A DNA stretch of 64,000 nucleotides. Source: Geosiphon pyriformis (Eukaryota; Glomeromycota; Glomeromycetes; Archaeosporales; Geosiphonaceae). The notes below the pieces were generated by a model. The model was not told the DNA's origin and did not search any database. It saw only the letters and a program-made list of their open reading frames with translations. Where the stretch lies: positions 1,276,057-1,340,056 of the forward strand of contig JAAOMT010000703.1 in the NCBI GenBank assembly GCA_016748015.1, given 5' to 3'. Every line of letters begins with the position of its first letter. Positions within the stretch are counted from its first letter, which is position 1. Both the position numbers and the translations under genes were made by a program. Positions 12,371-23,200 of this stretch are shown one piece after another.

Positions 12371-14329
12371 AGAATATAACTAAGTATTTTGTTTTAAAAA
12401 ACTAAAATATATATTATTTTATATGTAGAATAAGTAAGCTAAAGTTATTTTTGGTTTATAATACAGCATAATGTCAGCTTAATATAAGTCTAAATGGCTG
12501 ATTATGTATTAATACTGCATAATTTATATTTATAGTTGGTTTTTATAACTAAATAAATAGTAAAAGAATCTTATTTTGTTAAAAGCATTTATTTCACATA
12601 AATTAAAATCATTTTAAACTAAGTCATTGGCTTTTCTGAATAGCATTATTATTATTTTTAAAAGATAAGTATCAATAACTAAAATTTTTAAATATGTTTA
12701 AAAAGATTAAATCTTATAAAGTTATAAATTAAAAAAACTTATTTGTTGTTTTTTTAGTATTTTTTATACTAAAATATAAATACAAATTGTTAATAACACT
12801 GCAGCTTCTTTCAAAATTTCTTTGATTGTACAAAAAATACAGTTTTTTAATGATATTAATTAATAAATTTAAGCTTTTTATATAACCAAATTAGAACATA
12901 GTTTGGTCGAATTAATAAATAAAAAAATTAACAGACTAACAAATATTTTGCTATTAAAAAATTATTAAAATTCAAATTTTTTTGCAATAATACTAATTCA
13001 AGTTTAGTTATAATATAATAATAAATATAAATTTACTTAAGAAGTAAAAAATAAAAAAGTATTAAAAATACCAGTTTGATTTTTGAATAAAATAAAAAAC
13101 ATTCAAGACTTAGTTATTATGAAATTAATAATATCTTAATTTTATAATTTACTTAATATAAAAATTGCTATGAATAATGCCAGAAAAATAAAAAATTTTG
13201 GCAAGCAAAATAGCATCATAAAATGATACATGAAAAATATTCACATAATTTTTATTATTATAAAACTAAGTTGAAAAAATTCATAAGTTTTAAGATATTA
13301 AATTTTTACATACAAAAATAAAAGCTTCATAAATTCAAAGGTAGCAATTATTATTAAAAAACATGTTAATAAAGTTAAAAAATTTTAAAAATCTTTTGGA
13401 AATTTGTTTGTTGTTTAAAAATAACATTAATATAATAATATTGAATATATATATTAATTGTATTAGTTGGCGATTGGATTTTAATTATTTAATTATCTAT
13501 TTTTAAATGTGTATTACTATTAATTAATAGTGTCAAACGAAATTAGCATTGATCTACAAGTTACATGCAATATCCCAAATTCTTTAAGTCGATAAAATTT
13601 ATATAGTTTCATTAAACTTTGGTAAAAGTTCTGTAAAATGTATCTAATTCAAAAGTACTATTATATAAATTTGTATTAAAAAAAGCTTTTCTTTTCTAAG
13701 AAAAATATCTTAGTTACAATTCAATTTTAAAATAATTAATATTCTGAAATAACCTTTTTAAAATGTAATTTTTTTAATTTTCTAATTATTCTAATAAAAT
13801 AATTAACACTGAACCAATTATTTCTTTCTTTGCTTAAAATTTTTATTGTATGTTAAATTGTAATAATTCTAAAATTCAAAATTAATTGTCAATTAATCTT
13901 TATAAAATAATCTTCAATTTAAACTGAAATTCAAAAATTCAAAATAGCAAATCATAAAACTAGTTTGAAATTAATATTAGAAAAACACATTTTAAATTGA
14001 TTAAATTCATTTTTCTTCTTTTATTATGATTATAAATAATCTAAACTTGTTATAACTCTTTTAAAGATAACTTTAATACAAAAAATTAAAAATATTTTGC
14101 CTTCTAATTAGCAATGAAAATTACTGTTACCAAATTCATACACACCTATTTTAAATAGCTTACAAACTATATTTCTGTAAAATTTACTTTATTTGAAGTA
14201 CAACTAGAATTGGGAATTTTTATGATTTCAACATTTATAATAAAAAATTAAAGGTAAAAAAATTTCTTTTGTTAAGCATTATTGATAATTTAATACTTTT
14301 AAAAAATTATTTTAAACAATAACAATAAA

Positions 14330-14790
14330 AACATATTGGTTTAAATTGGTTTTAAATGAATTATCTACTATATTGGTTTCTGATTGATTTTTATTAGTTT
14401 TAAAAACAAAAAAAATTGTTTTTTTATATAACTTTAATTAGTCAATCTATTATATTACCTATCTTAAGAATTAGACTAATTAAATAGAAATTAAAGCTAT
14501 TTTTTTCTGTTTTTTGATAATATTATTTTTGGTAGTATTTGGAAAATAATTGTTTATTATTAATAATTTTCTAAATAGTAATTTTTATTTTAGTATTTAA
14601 TATATTTTTTAAGATTAATTTAGCTTATGTTAAGACTGTTTTCTAGTCTGTATATGATTTTATTAATGTGAAATCTGTTTTTAAGAACAATATTAAAAAG
14701 CATAAATTGTATTTAATTGAAACATTTATATAATAAAATGCAATAAAAAAAATAAGAATATTTTTTTAAAAATATTATATCAAATTTTTT
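14330..14790. repeat. Decayed dispersed repeat, family R1, copy 3
   Basis: Follows the order of copy 1 from about 1140 to 1460: a segment resembling tattatttttggtagtatttgg near 14,520, then actgttttctagtctgtata, then taagaacaatattaaaaagc near 14,683. Truncated compared with copies 1 and 2. Confidence 0.4.
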
Positions 14791-15517
14791 TTTAAAAATT
14801 AAATGGCAATTATTTTTTGATTATTTTATAAAATAGATCTAAAAAAAGAATTTGTTTCTAATTTCTATAATGATTTTTATTTAAGTTTTTATGTAAATAA
14901 TAAATTATTTAATGTTTTTGAATCAGCTTAATACATTTAAGATGCTTTTATCACAGATCTCAAAACTATTCATTTAGGCAAAAAGTATTTAATTAATAGC
15001 TTATTTATATTTCATTATTTTTTTGTGTTTCTTAGTTGAATTATTTTATCATCTTTAAGCAAAATTTTTTTAAATAAACAAAAATAAAATATTTTAAGAA
15101 ATGGGCTTAAACTAAAATTTTGAAAGTTGAAATAAGAAAAACAGAAAAAATAAATAAAATTAAATTTATATGTCATTATTAAATATATTAAGTCTTCAAA
15201 CAGAAAAAACTACATTTATAAAACACAATAATTAAAAGAAAAGCTAATCCAATAACTATTAAATTACTATCAATTAAATAAATTATTGACTTTTAACATT
15301 AAGAATATTTCTGTGGCTTAAAAACAAATAAAAAAAATTTAAAATGGATTTAACATGGAAAAAAGTATTTTTCTTGGGTATGAATAGTGTGTTAATCTAA
15401 TCTTGCATATTTAACAAACAAATAATTAATTTAGTTTAGCTTTTAGTTTGAAAATTCCCATGCTATAAAGCCTAAATTCACAAGTTTTAAATTAATACCA
15501 GTAATAATCCTTATGAC

Positions 15518-15534
15518 AGATCATCAATCGATCA
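15518..15534 (+). promoter_or_regulatory. GATC-containing upstream motif, lipase copy 1
   Basis: AGATCATCAATCGATCA, about 410 bases before the ATG at 15943, followed within the same block by a further GATC (agagatcaatatttg) and by three TTTGTTA repeats. The counterpart before copy 2 has one inserted C and fewer TTTGTTA repeats. Similar to the word upstream of the BTB gene. A role in transcription is inferred only from conservation. Confidence 0.4.
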
Positions 15535-15942
15535 ATTGCAAGAGATCAATATTTGTTATTTGTTATTTGTTATTTCACTAACTAGGTAGAGATTGAGTTA
15601 GATATTAATGATCTTTTAAAAAGTCGACTTTAATTAAAGATTTACTTAAAGTCGTTAAGTGATTGGATATATTTGATACTTATTTACTTATTTAGTTAAA
15701 TTTTGATTTATGAATTTCTATATCAAAAGATCAATTAATTAAATTAAATAATCTAAAATATTTTTCTCGCATTACCCCTCCCCCTTTAAGTTTTACATCG
15801 TAATTTAACGATTATTATTTCTTTATTATAAGAAGACTTTCAGATTTGGAAAATTTATAAATTTATAAAGACTATGAACCATCACCTCCTTTGATTTACC
15901 TCATCGATTTTCTATTTTGTATATGAAACTCCTTGAATCAAC

Positions 15943-17424
15943 ATGAATAGAATGAAAATTTTGATTTTTTTTCTACTGTTTATATCTATTAAATTTTATT
16001 TGAGTTCTAGCAAAAACTTTTTATTAAACCAAAATGATTTAGAATTAGATCTCGATAAAGAGTTGAACAAAACCCTATTTAAAGGTATTTAACTTTATAA
16101 TTGTCTCTGGTCAAATTGCTAGGGTGAATTCCTGATCAAAACGGAAATAAAACTCGACACTTTAAAAAAAAAGTTTCGACAGTAAGGCCCTTTGAGGAAG
16201 AGGAAAACAAAAATTCAATGGGGTTGAGAAAAGAAAAGAAACTGTATGGGAAACGAACACAAAATCCATCGGGCCCTATAAAAAAGGAATTCAAAACAGA
16301 AAAAATCAGAGTCTTTAACAAGACTGTAATACTTTTTATGAGGCGGATGGCAGAAATTGCAAATTTAGCCTATTGTCGCACGTCAAATCGAATCGGAAGC
16401 GTTGTAGGGGATAACGAAGTGATTGGTAAATAATCGTTATTTAAAATACAATTTATGCTAAAGTGAAAAGATTACCAAAACATTCTTTTGGAATTTATAG
16501 CTGATTTTGGGGTGAATAAGGAAAATAGTGTCAAATTTGTCGCATACTTTCGAGGACCAAACCTTAGTAAAGAGCAATGGCGTCAGAGATCAGTTTACAC
16601 GAGTGAAATACAAGTGGATCCTTTTTGGAAGGAAAAAAGCATGGTCGATGCTATTTGGCTGAAACATACTAAGATGATGATGCCTTTTTTGATTGAAAAG
16701 TATGAGAAATTACAAAATAAGCCTGATAAAGTTTCTTTTGTTGGACATGGAATTGGTGGAGGTAAATTGTTTGCCACCAAAAATAATTGATGTTTAGTAA
16801 AAATTTGTTTTATACCTACAAATATATACTAATATTTTTTTCTCTAAAGCATATGCAACGCTAGCCGCCTTGTATTTTCGTAATCTTATAGTTAACGGAA
16901 CGTTAGAATCAAATGGGAATATAAGCACTAATAAAATTAATATTATCACATTTGGTGCCCCCCGGATCGGAAATTTAGCATTTGTTAAGCAAGTGAAGCA
17001 ATCAATTCATCTTAAAAATCTTTTCCGGATAACTCATTTGAATGATTGGCTTTCTCGGGATTTTATGTCCAAGCGTATGTTTTTACATAATGAGGTGGAG
17101 TATTGGTTGGACTATGAAAAAGATGATTGTGAATGTCCATCAAAAAAACAAATTCTTTTTCAATGTTTTGGGCGAAACTCTAGGCAAGAGATTGATGAAA
17201 ATGAGGTAAATTTTAAATTAGAAAAGCTTTCTTTTATTATACAATTATTATGAGCATTACAATTATTACAATCACTATTTTAGGAATGCAATTTGGGAAC
17301 AGTCGACTCCGAAGAAGGGCATAATATTATGGACCCAAATATTGGGCCTTACTTTGGTATTAGCTTCGGCACATGTAACTCCAACAGAATGAACTTTTCA
17401 GAACATGATTCTTATTTTAATTAA
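15943..17424 (+). CDS. Secreted class-3-lipase-like protein, catalytic Ser missing (copy 1, five exons)
   Basis: Exons: 15943-16084, about 16174-16425, 16501-16761, 16850-17205, 17284-17424. The start MNRMKILIFFLLFISIKFYL is a signal peptide. The core follows the fungal class 3 lipase fold: MRRMAEIANLAYC, the oxyanion-region strand VAYFRG, the nucleophile elbow, IITFGAPRIGNLAF, and ITHLNDWLSRD with the usual acid Asp. The elbow reads GHGIGGAYAT (16743-16760 plus exon 4) where active lipases have GHSxGG, so the nucleophile Ser is Gly. The segment before YFGISFGTC, where relatives usually place the His, reads DPNIGP. It is therefore probably a secreted pseudoenzyme. Introns 2-4 join in phase; the first acceptor is uncertain, because the better-looking ctag at 16122 breaks frame while aag at 16173 keeps it. 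Confidence 0.8.
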
Positions 17425-18470
17425 ATTTTAATAAATATTCCCAATTTGCCTCGTATTTATGAATTTGACTATTTTTTTGACTATAAATTTTTCATGGATA
17501 TCTTAGAAGCGAATAAAGTCGTATTATTTAAAAAAAAGAAGATTGTGTTTATAAAGAAATGATTGAAAATTTCTAACCACCGAAAAATCGAGATTATATT
17601 TATAGCGGTCTCTAAGAAAAGAATAACTCATAACAATTATTATAAAATTTTATTTAGAATCTATAGTTTTTGTGCAGTCTGTCCAATATTATTAAACCAG
17701 TCATCTTTTATTTAATAATACACAGATTAATTTAATGGGCAACTTTTTTTTAAAAAATTTTGAAAATAACAAACATTGAATATATATATTTTTAACTTAA
17801 ATGGGGAAAACCGGAAAACACAAATAAAATGAAATTTATATTCATTATTAAATTTATAAACAGTAAAATAAGTCTTTAAACAGGAAAACTATTTTCATGC
17901 AACACATTAATTGAAAGAAAAGCTAATATAATAATTATTAATTTATTATTATTAAATTAATAAATTATTGACTTTTAACATTACGAATATTTCTGTGGCT
18001 CTAATAAAATTTGTAGGTTTGAGCGAAAATAAATTAGAGAATATAGATTAAGAGTTATAAAGTTCATTAATTACTTGATTGATTTGATTTGATTTGATTT
18101 GATTTGATTTGATTTGATTTGATTTAATTTAATTTGGTTTAAATAATCTTTAAGGCTTTGCAAATCATGCTTTAATATTATGTAAAGACATAAAGCATTA
18201 TTTTATAAAAATAATGTGACCAAATATTTAGCAAGAACTATGTTAAAATTAATTTTTAATGTCAATTCTTAAAGCAATATATAAATAATAGTATTCCATC
18301 ATTATTTTATTGTAATACATAAAAATTGTATTCAACATAAAAAAATATTGTGCTGGGGTATGAATTATGTTAATCTAATCTTTCACATTTAGCAAACAAA
18401 TAATTAATCCAGTTTGAAAATTCTCTCCTATTTACACAAGTTTTAAATTGATAGCAGTAATAACCCTCAT
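17425..18470. other. Spacer between the lipase-like genes
   Basis: Contains about 360 bases of unique sequence after the stop of copy 1, then the start of the right duplication unit at about 17,790, a pentanucleotide repeat at 18,078-18,125, and A+T-rich sequence up to the conserved promoter block. No coding frame is supported. Confidence 0.6.
18078..18125 (+). repeat. (GATTT)n microsatellite
   Basis: About nine uninterrupted copies of GATTT, decaying at the right end into AATTT units. It is absent from the corresponding place in the left duplication unit, so it arose or expanded after duplication. Confidence 0.9.
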
Positions 18471-18473
18471 GAC

Positions 18474-18491
18474 AGATCATCAATCCGATCA
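18474..18491 (+). promoter_or_regulatory. GATC-containing upstream motif, lipase copy 2
   Basis: AGATCATCAATCCGATCA, about 320 bases before the ATG at 18810, followed by ATTGCGAGAGATCAATATTTG-like sequence as in copy 1. One C is inserted relative to copy 1 and the BTB-gene word. Confidence 0.35.
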
Positions 18492-18809
18492 ATTGCGAGA
18501 GATCAATATTTGTTGTTTGTTATTTCGCGAACTAGGTAGAGATTGAGTTGTATATGTTTATTATCATCTTTTAAAAAAGTCGATTTTAATTAGAAGTTCA
18601 AATTGATTAAATTAAATAATCAAAATATTTTCCCGCATTGCCCCTTTAAGTTTTAGATCATGATTTAAAGATTATTCTTTCTTTAGAATAAGAGGACTTC
18701 AAGACTTGGAAACTTTCTAAATTTATAGAAACCTAAAACCATCACATTTTTTTTGATTTACCTAATCAAATTTCGATTTTGTTTAGGAAACTTCTTGAAT
18801 CAACATAGA

Positions 18810-20267
18810 ATGAAAAATTTTATTTTTATTCTGCTGTTTATATCTATAAAAATTTATTTGAATTCTAGCAAGAACATTTCATTTAACCAAAATGATTTAG
18901 GATTGGACTTCGATAAAGAGTTGAACAAAACCCTATTTAAAGGTATTTAACTTTTAATTGTCTCTGGTCAAATTACTAGGGTAAATTCCTTATCAAAACT
19001 TGAAGTTGTAAATAAAAAAGTTTCGAGATTAAGGCCCTTTGAGGAAGAGGAAAACAAGAATTTAATGAGGTTAGGAAAAGAAAAAAAACTGTATGGGAAA
19101 CGAACACAAAATCCGTCGGGCCCAATAAAAAAGGAATTCAAAACAGAAAAAATCAAATTTTTCGACAAGACTGCAATATTTTTTATGAGGCGGATGGCAG
19201 AAATTGCAAATTTTGCCTATTGTAGCACGTCAAATCGAATCGGAAGAGTTGTAGGGGATAACGAAGTGATTGGTAAATAATCGTTATTTAAAATACAATT
19301 TATGCTAAAGTGAAAAGATTGCTAAAAATATACTTTTGGATTTTACAGCTGATGTTTCCATCGATAAGAAAAATGGCGTCAAATTTGTCGTATACTTTCG
19401 AGGAGCAAACCTTAGTAAAGAGCAATGGCGTCAGAGATCAATTTTGACGAGTGAAGTACAATTGGATCCTTTTCGGGAGGAAAAAAGCATAGTCGATGCT
19501 ATTTGGTTAAAGCATACCAAGATGATGATGCCTTTATTGATCAAAAGGTTTAAACGATTACATAATCCTGATAATGTTTCTTTTGTTGGACATGGAATTG
19601 GTGGAGGTAAATCTTTTGCTACCAAAAATAATATATGTTTAAAAAAAACTTTGTTTTGCCTACAAATAAATACTAATATTTTTCCTCTAAAGCATATGCA
19701 ACGCTAGCCGCCTTGTATTTTCGTAATCTTATAGTTAACGGAACGTTAGAATCAAATCGGAATATAAAGATAAATAAAATTAATATTATCACATTTGGTG
19801 CTCCTCGAATCGGAAATTTAGCATTTGTTAAGCAAGTGAAGCAATCAATTCATCTTAAAAATCTTTTCCGGATAACTCATTTGAACGATTGGCTTTCTCG
19901 GGATTTTATGTCCAAGCGTATGTTTTTACATCATGAGGTGGAGTATTGGTTAGACAATTCAAAAGATGATTGTGGGTGTCTTTCAGAAAAACAAATTCTT
20001 TTTCAATGTTTTGGGCGAAACTCCAGGCAAGAGATTGATGAAAATGAGGTAAATTTTAAATTAGAAAAGCTTTCTTTTATTATACAATTATTATGAGCAT
20101 TACAATCATTACAATCACTTTTTTAGGAATGCAATTTGGGAACAGTCGACTCCGAAGAAGGGAATAATATTATGGACCCAAATATTGGGCCTTACTTTGG
20201 TATTAGCTTCGGCACATGTAACTCCAACAGAATTACCTTTTCAGAAGATGAGTCTTATTTTTATTAA
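18810..20267 (+). CDS. Secreted class-3-lipase-like protein, catalytic Ser missing (copy 2, five exons)
   Basis: Exons: 18810-18942, about 19021-19272, 19349-19606, 19693-20048, 20127-20267. Start MKNFIFILLFISIKIYL is a signal peptide; copy 1's first codons are disrupted here by a four-base deletion, so this ATG corresponds to codon 4 of copy 1. Domain order is the same: MRRMAEIANFAYC, FVVYFRGANLSKEQWRQRS, GHGIGG (19588-19605) continuing as AYATLAALYFRN across the intron, IITFGAPRIGNLAF, ITHLNDWLSRDF, and GPYFGISFGTCN near the C-terminus, ending SEDESYFY. The nucleophile Ser is again Gly and the expected His is not evident. All junctions keep frame if the first acceptor is aag at 19020; the more canonical ctag at 18979 would not. 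The gene looks intact and the altered motif is shared by both copies, arguing for conserved non-enzymatic or altered function rather than random decay. Confidence 0.8.
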
Positions 20268-23200
20268 TTTTTTTAATGTTACAGGAACCAATGATTGTTG
20301 GTATTATGGTACAGCGGCTTTTACCTCTGAACAATACATCGTATTTATGAATTTGAGAATTTTTTTGGCTATAGATTTTTTATTATGTCTTCGAAGCTAA
20401 TAAAGCAATTATTGTTTCTTCTACTATAATTAAAAAACCAACAACTAAAAAAGTTCTTTCAATAATAAAAGCAATTAAAAAAACATTATTAAAATGTTTC
20501 TTTAAGTAAATCGAATTTAAAGCAGTTTTTAATTGTTTTAAAAGCAATTTTTTCTCTTTGAATTGAAGGTTTTTTAGTTAAGATTTTTTCCAAACACATT
20601 AGAAATAGTCATAATATTGTTAAAATTACTACCAAATATCTTAAACTTTTCAACAATAAATTAGTAATAAGATCATTGTTTTTTTAATCATTACAATATT
20701 TTTTAATTTGCCAGAAAACCAAAACAGCCAAAAAGCAATTATTACCATTATCAACTTTAATAATAGCAAATTTTTTTTTAAAACACCAATTCTGTATTTT
20801 TTAAAAACTTAATTTTACTAATATTGTTTTAAAGCCAGCTTTTTTTTCTTTAAAAATAAAGCTTTAGTTTTTGTACTTAACATTAATTCTTTTATTAGTT
20901 TTGTTTTATTAATTTTAACCATAAAAATTAATTTCAATCTAAGCAAAAATGTATCTATTAAGAAAAATACAAATTAGCATTTGATAATGTTATTTAATAC
21001 AATTATTTTCAGCCAATTATTTTTTATTAAAAGGTAAAACAAGTGGTTAATATGTATTTTTTAATTACCAATTAGCATTATTTAATTCATAAAACTAAAT
21101 TTTTTTTGAAACCTAAAACAACAAACTTTTTTGTTGTACTGTAATATTTTTTAATATTATACCTAATAACTAAAAATTATTACCAACTATTAAAAAATTT
21201 GTAAATAAATAATTTTTGTCTTAATCTTTAATGTATTGTCTAATGTTTTTCTTAAAATAATCTTCAAATATTTGGTAAAATTGTTGGTATTAAGTTAAAA
21301 CCTACTAGCTTGTAATAATATTCTATTGTATATTTTAAAACTTAGTTTTAACTAATTTACTTTTTAACACCTGATTAATATTTGTAAAAAAACAGCATTA
21401 AAATCTTTTCTAATTCAAAAAAAATTATTGTTTCAAAAAATACATTTAAGACCAAATTAGTTATTTTGGTTATATAGTTTAAAAAATTAGTAATATAATT
21501 GGGCAAATTTTTGATTAAATCTATTTTATTTTCAATTAACAAATTTTGATTATTGTTAAAATTATAAAGTCCTTAATACTGTTGTTGTTAAAGATGTTAT
21601 ATTAAATAAAAATATATTATTTTTTATTATATTAAAAATACCAAGGTTTAAAATTTTAAGTTTTTAATTATATTAAATGTTTTTTAAAAACATCTAGTTC
21701 AAAAATTTTGTATTAAACAGATTAATTAATTTTATTTCGTAGATCTAAGTTGTTAGCTAATTTGTTATGCTTTTAATAATTAATTTTGTAAAACTAAATA
21801 AAAAAACTTACTTTATTAAAAACATAAATTCAGAACTTGGTTTTAATAATATATTTACTTTAATAAATATTATTAGCTGTTTTGTTATAAAATCAACTTT
21901 TTTAAAAGCTTAAATAATTATTTAACTGTAAATTTTAAAAAAATACTCGAAAATATTGCCATATATATTTAAATTAATAAAAATTAAAAATACTGTTAAT
22001 TTTAAAACTATATTTAATGAAAAAAAAAAATTTCGATACAATTGTATATTATAAAAATACAAAAATATTTGTACAAAGTTTGTACAAAATTTTATAAGCT
22101 GTATAATATTACCAATAATGTTTCTGGATTTTATTATTTCTATTATTTTTATTACTTTGATTTATTTATCACTTGATCAATCAATTTTGCAAAATTTTTT
22201 TTATTTTTATCATTATATATTTTATTGTATGTTTAATATTTTGAAATTTCTGTATTTTTTTTTTGAAGTTTCAACACAATAAATAATTTTTATGTAATAT
22301 CATATTATGTTTGTTTGTGTTTGCAGTTTTATGTAATTTAATTAATAGTATTACTTTAAATTTCTTTGAAAATTTTGAAGACTAAATAAATAAATTAATA
22401 TATTAGGCCAATTATATTAAATTTTTGCAAATTGTGGTAATAATAACAATATTTTATATCTTATTTTTGAATTAATTCAAATTTAATAAAAATATATTTG
22501 GTGTAACTTTTAATATGGTTAAATGTTGTCGTATTATTTATGAATAAGAAATAAAATTATATTTTTAAATGTAATGTTTGATATTTTTTTAATTTTTTGT
22601 ATTTATTGAGAAAATAATATTGTTTAATAGAAAACAAAATTAAACATATAAAATAAATAACTATTTTTAAAATTGATTTAACAGTTTATAAAAAAATAAA
22701 TTTTTATTTTATTTGTTAAGAAATAATAAAAAATAAAATTTTATAAGCTTTAAATTTAAATAACACAATTAATATATTTATATATTTAATTAAAAAAATT
22801 AAAATTTAATATAAACAATTTTCATTAACTTTTAATTTAATTTAATAACACAAAATAAATTAAAAAATCAATAATTCAAGTTTTTTTACAAAATTAAACA
22901 AACTGTTAAACAAATAACATTGATTGAATAAAAAAAAATTAATTTCGTATTAAAATTCTTATTTCAATTTAAACTCAATAAATAGACTTTTAACTGGATT
23001 GTAAATTTATGTAATAAAGCTTTTATATAGTTTGTTGTTTATTACAAAAAAAATTGTACAATAAGTTTTACTTAAGTATTGTTTGTATTAAATATGATGG
23101 AATAAAATTATTTTATAACATATTTGTATTAAAAAATTATTAAAAATTTTTTAATGTAAAAAGATATGTTGTTTTAATATAGTTATATATAAATAGCATA

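Larger units (their letters stand above)
11050..15100. other. A+T-rich gene-free region between the Tc1 element and the lipase duplication
   Basis: No open frame of credible length or domain content on either strand. Two segments belong to the decayed R1 repeat family (about 11,740-12,370 and 14,330-14,790). The part around 13,500-14,250 is slightly more complex in base composition but still contains no gene I can support. Confidence 0.55.
15110..17430 (+). repeat. Tandem segmental duplication, left unit
   Basis: This unit and 17,790-20,270 align along their length, including non-coding sequence: both open with an A+T-rich stretch ending in ttgacttttaacatta and then atttctgtggct (around 15,300 and 17,990), then the GATC motif block, the lipase-like gene and its introns. 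Exons 2 and 4 have identical lengths in the two units (252 and 356 bases). The intergenic spacer differs: only the right unit has the GATTT repeat. Confidence 0.8.
17790..20270 (+). repeat. Tandem segmental duplication, right unit
   Basis: Second unit of the duplication that begins at about 15,110. It carries its own promoter block, five exons and introns. Differences from the left unit are scattered substitutions and small indels, without the C-to-T / G-to-A saturation seen in the LINE copies. Confidence 0.8.
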
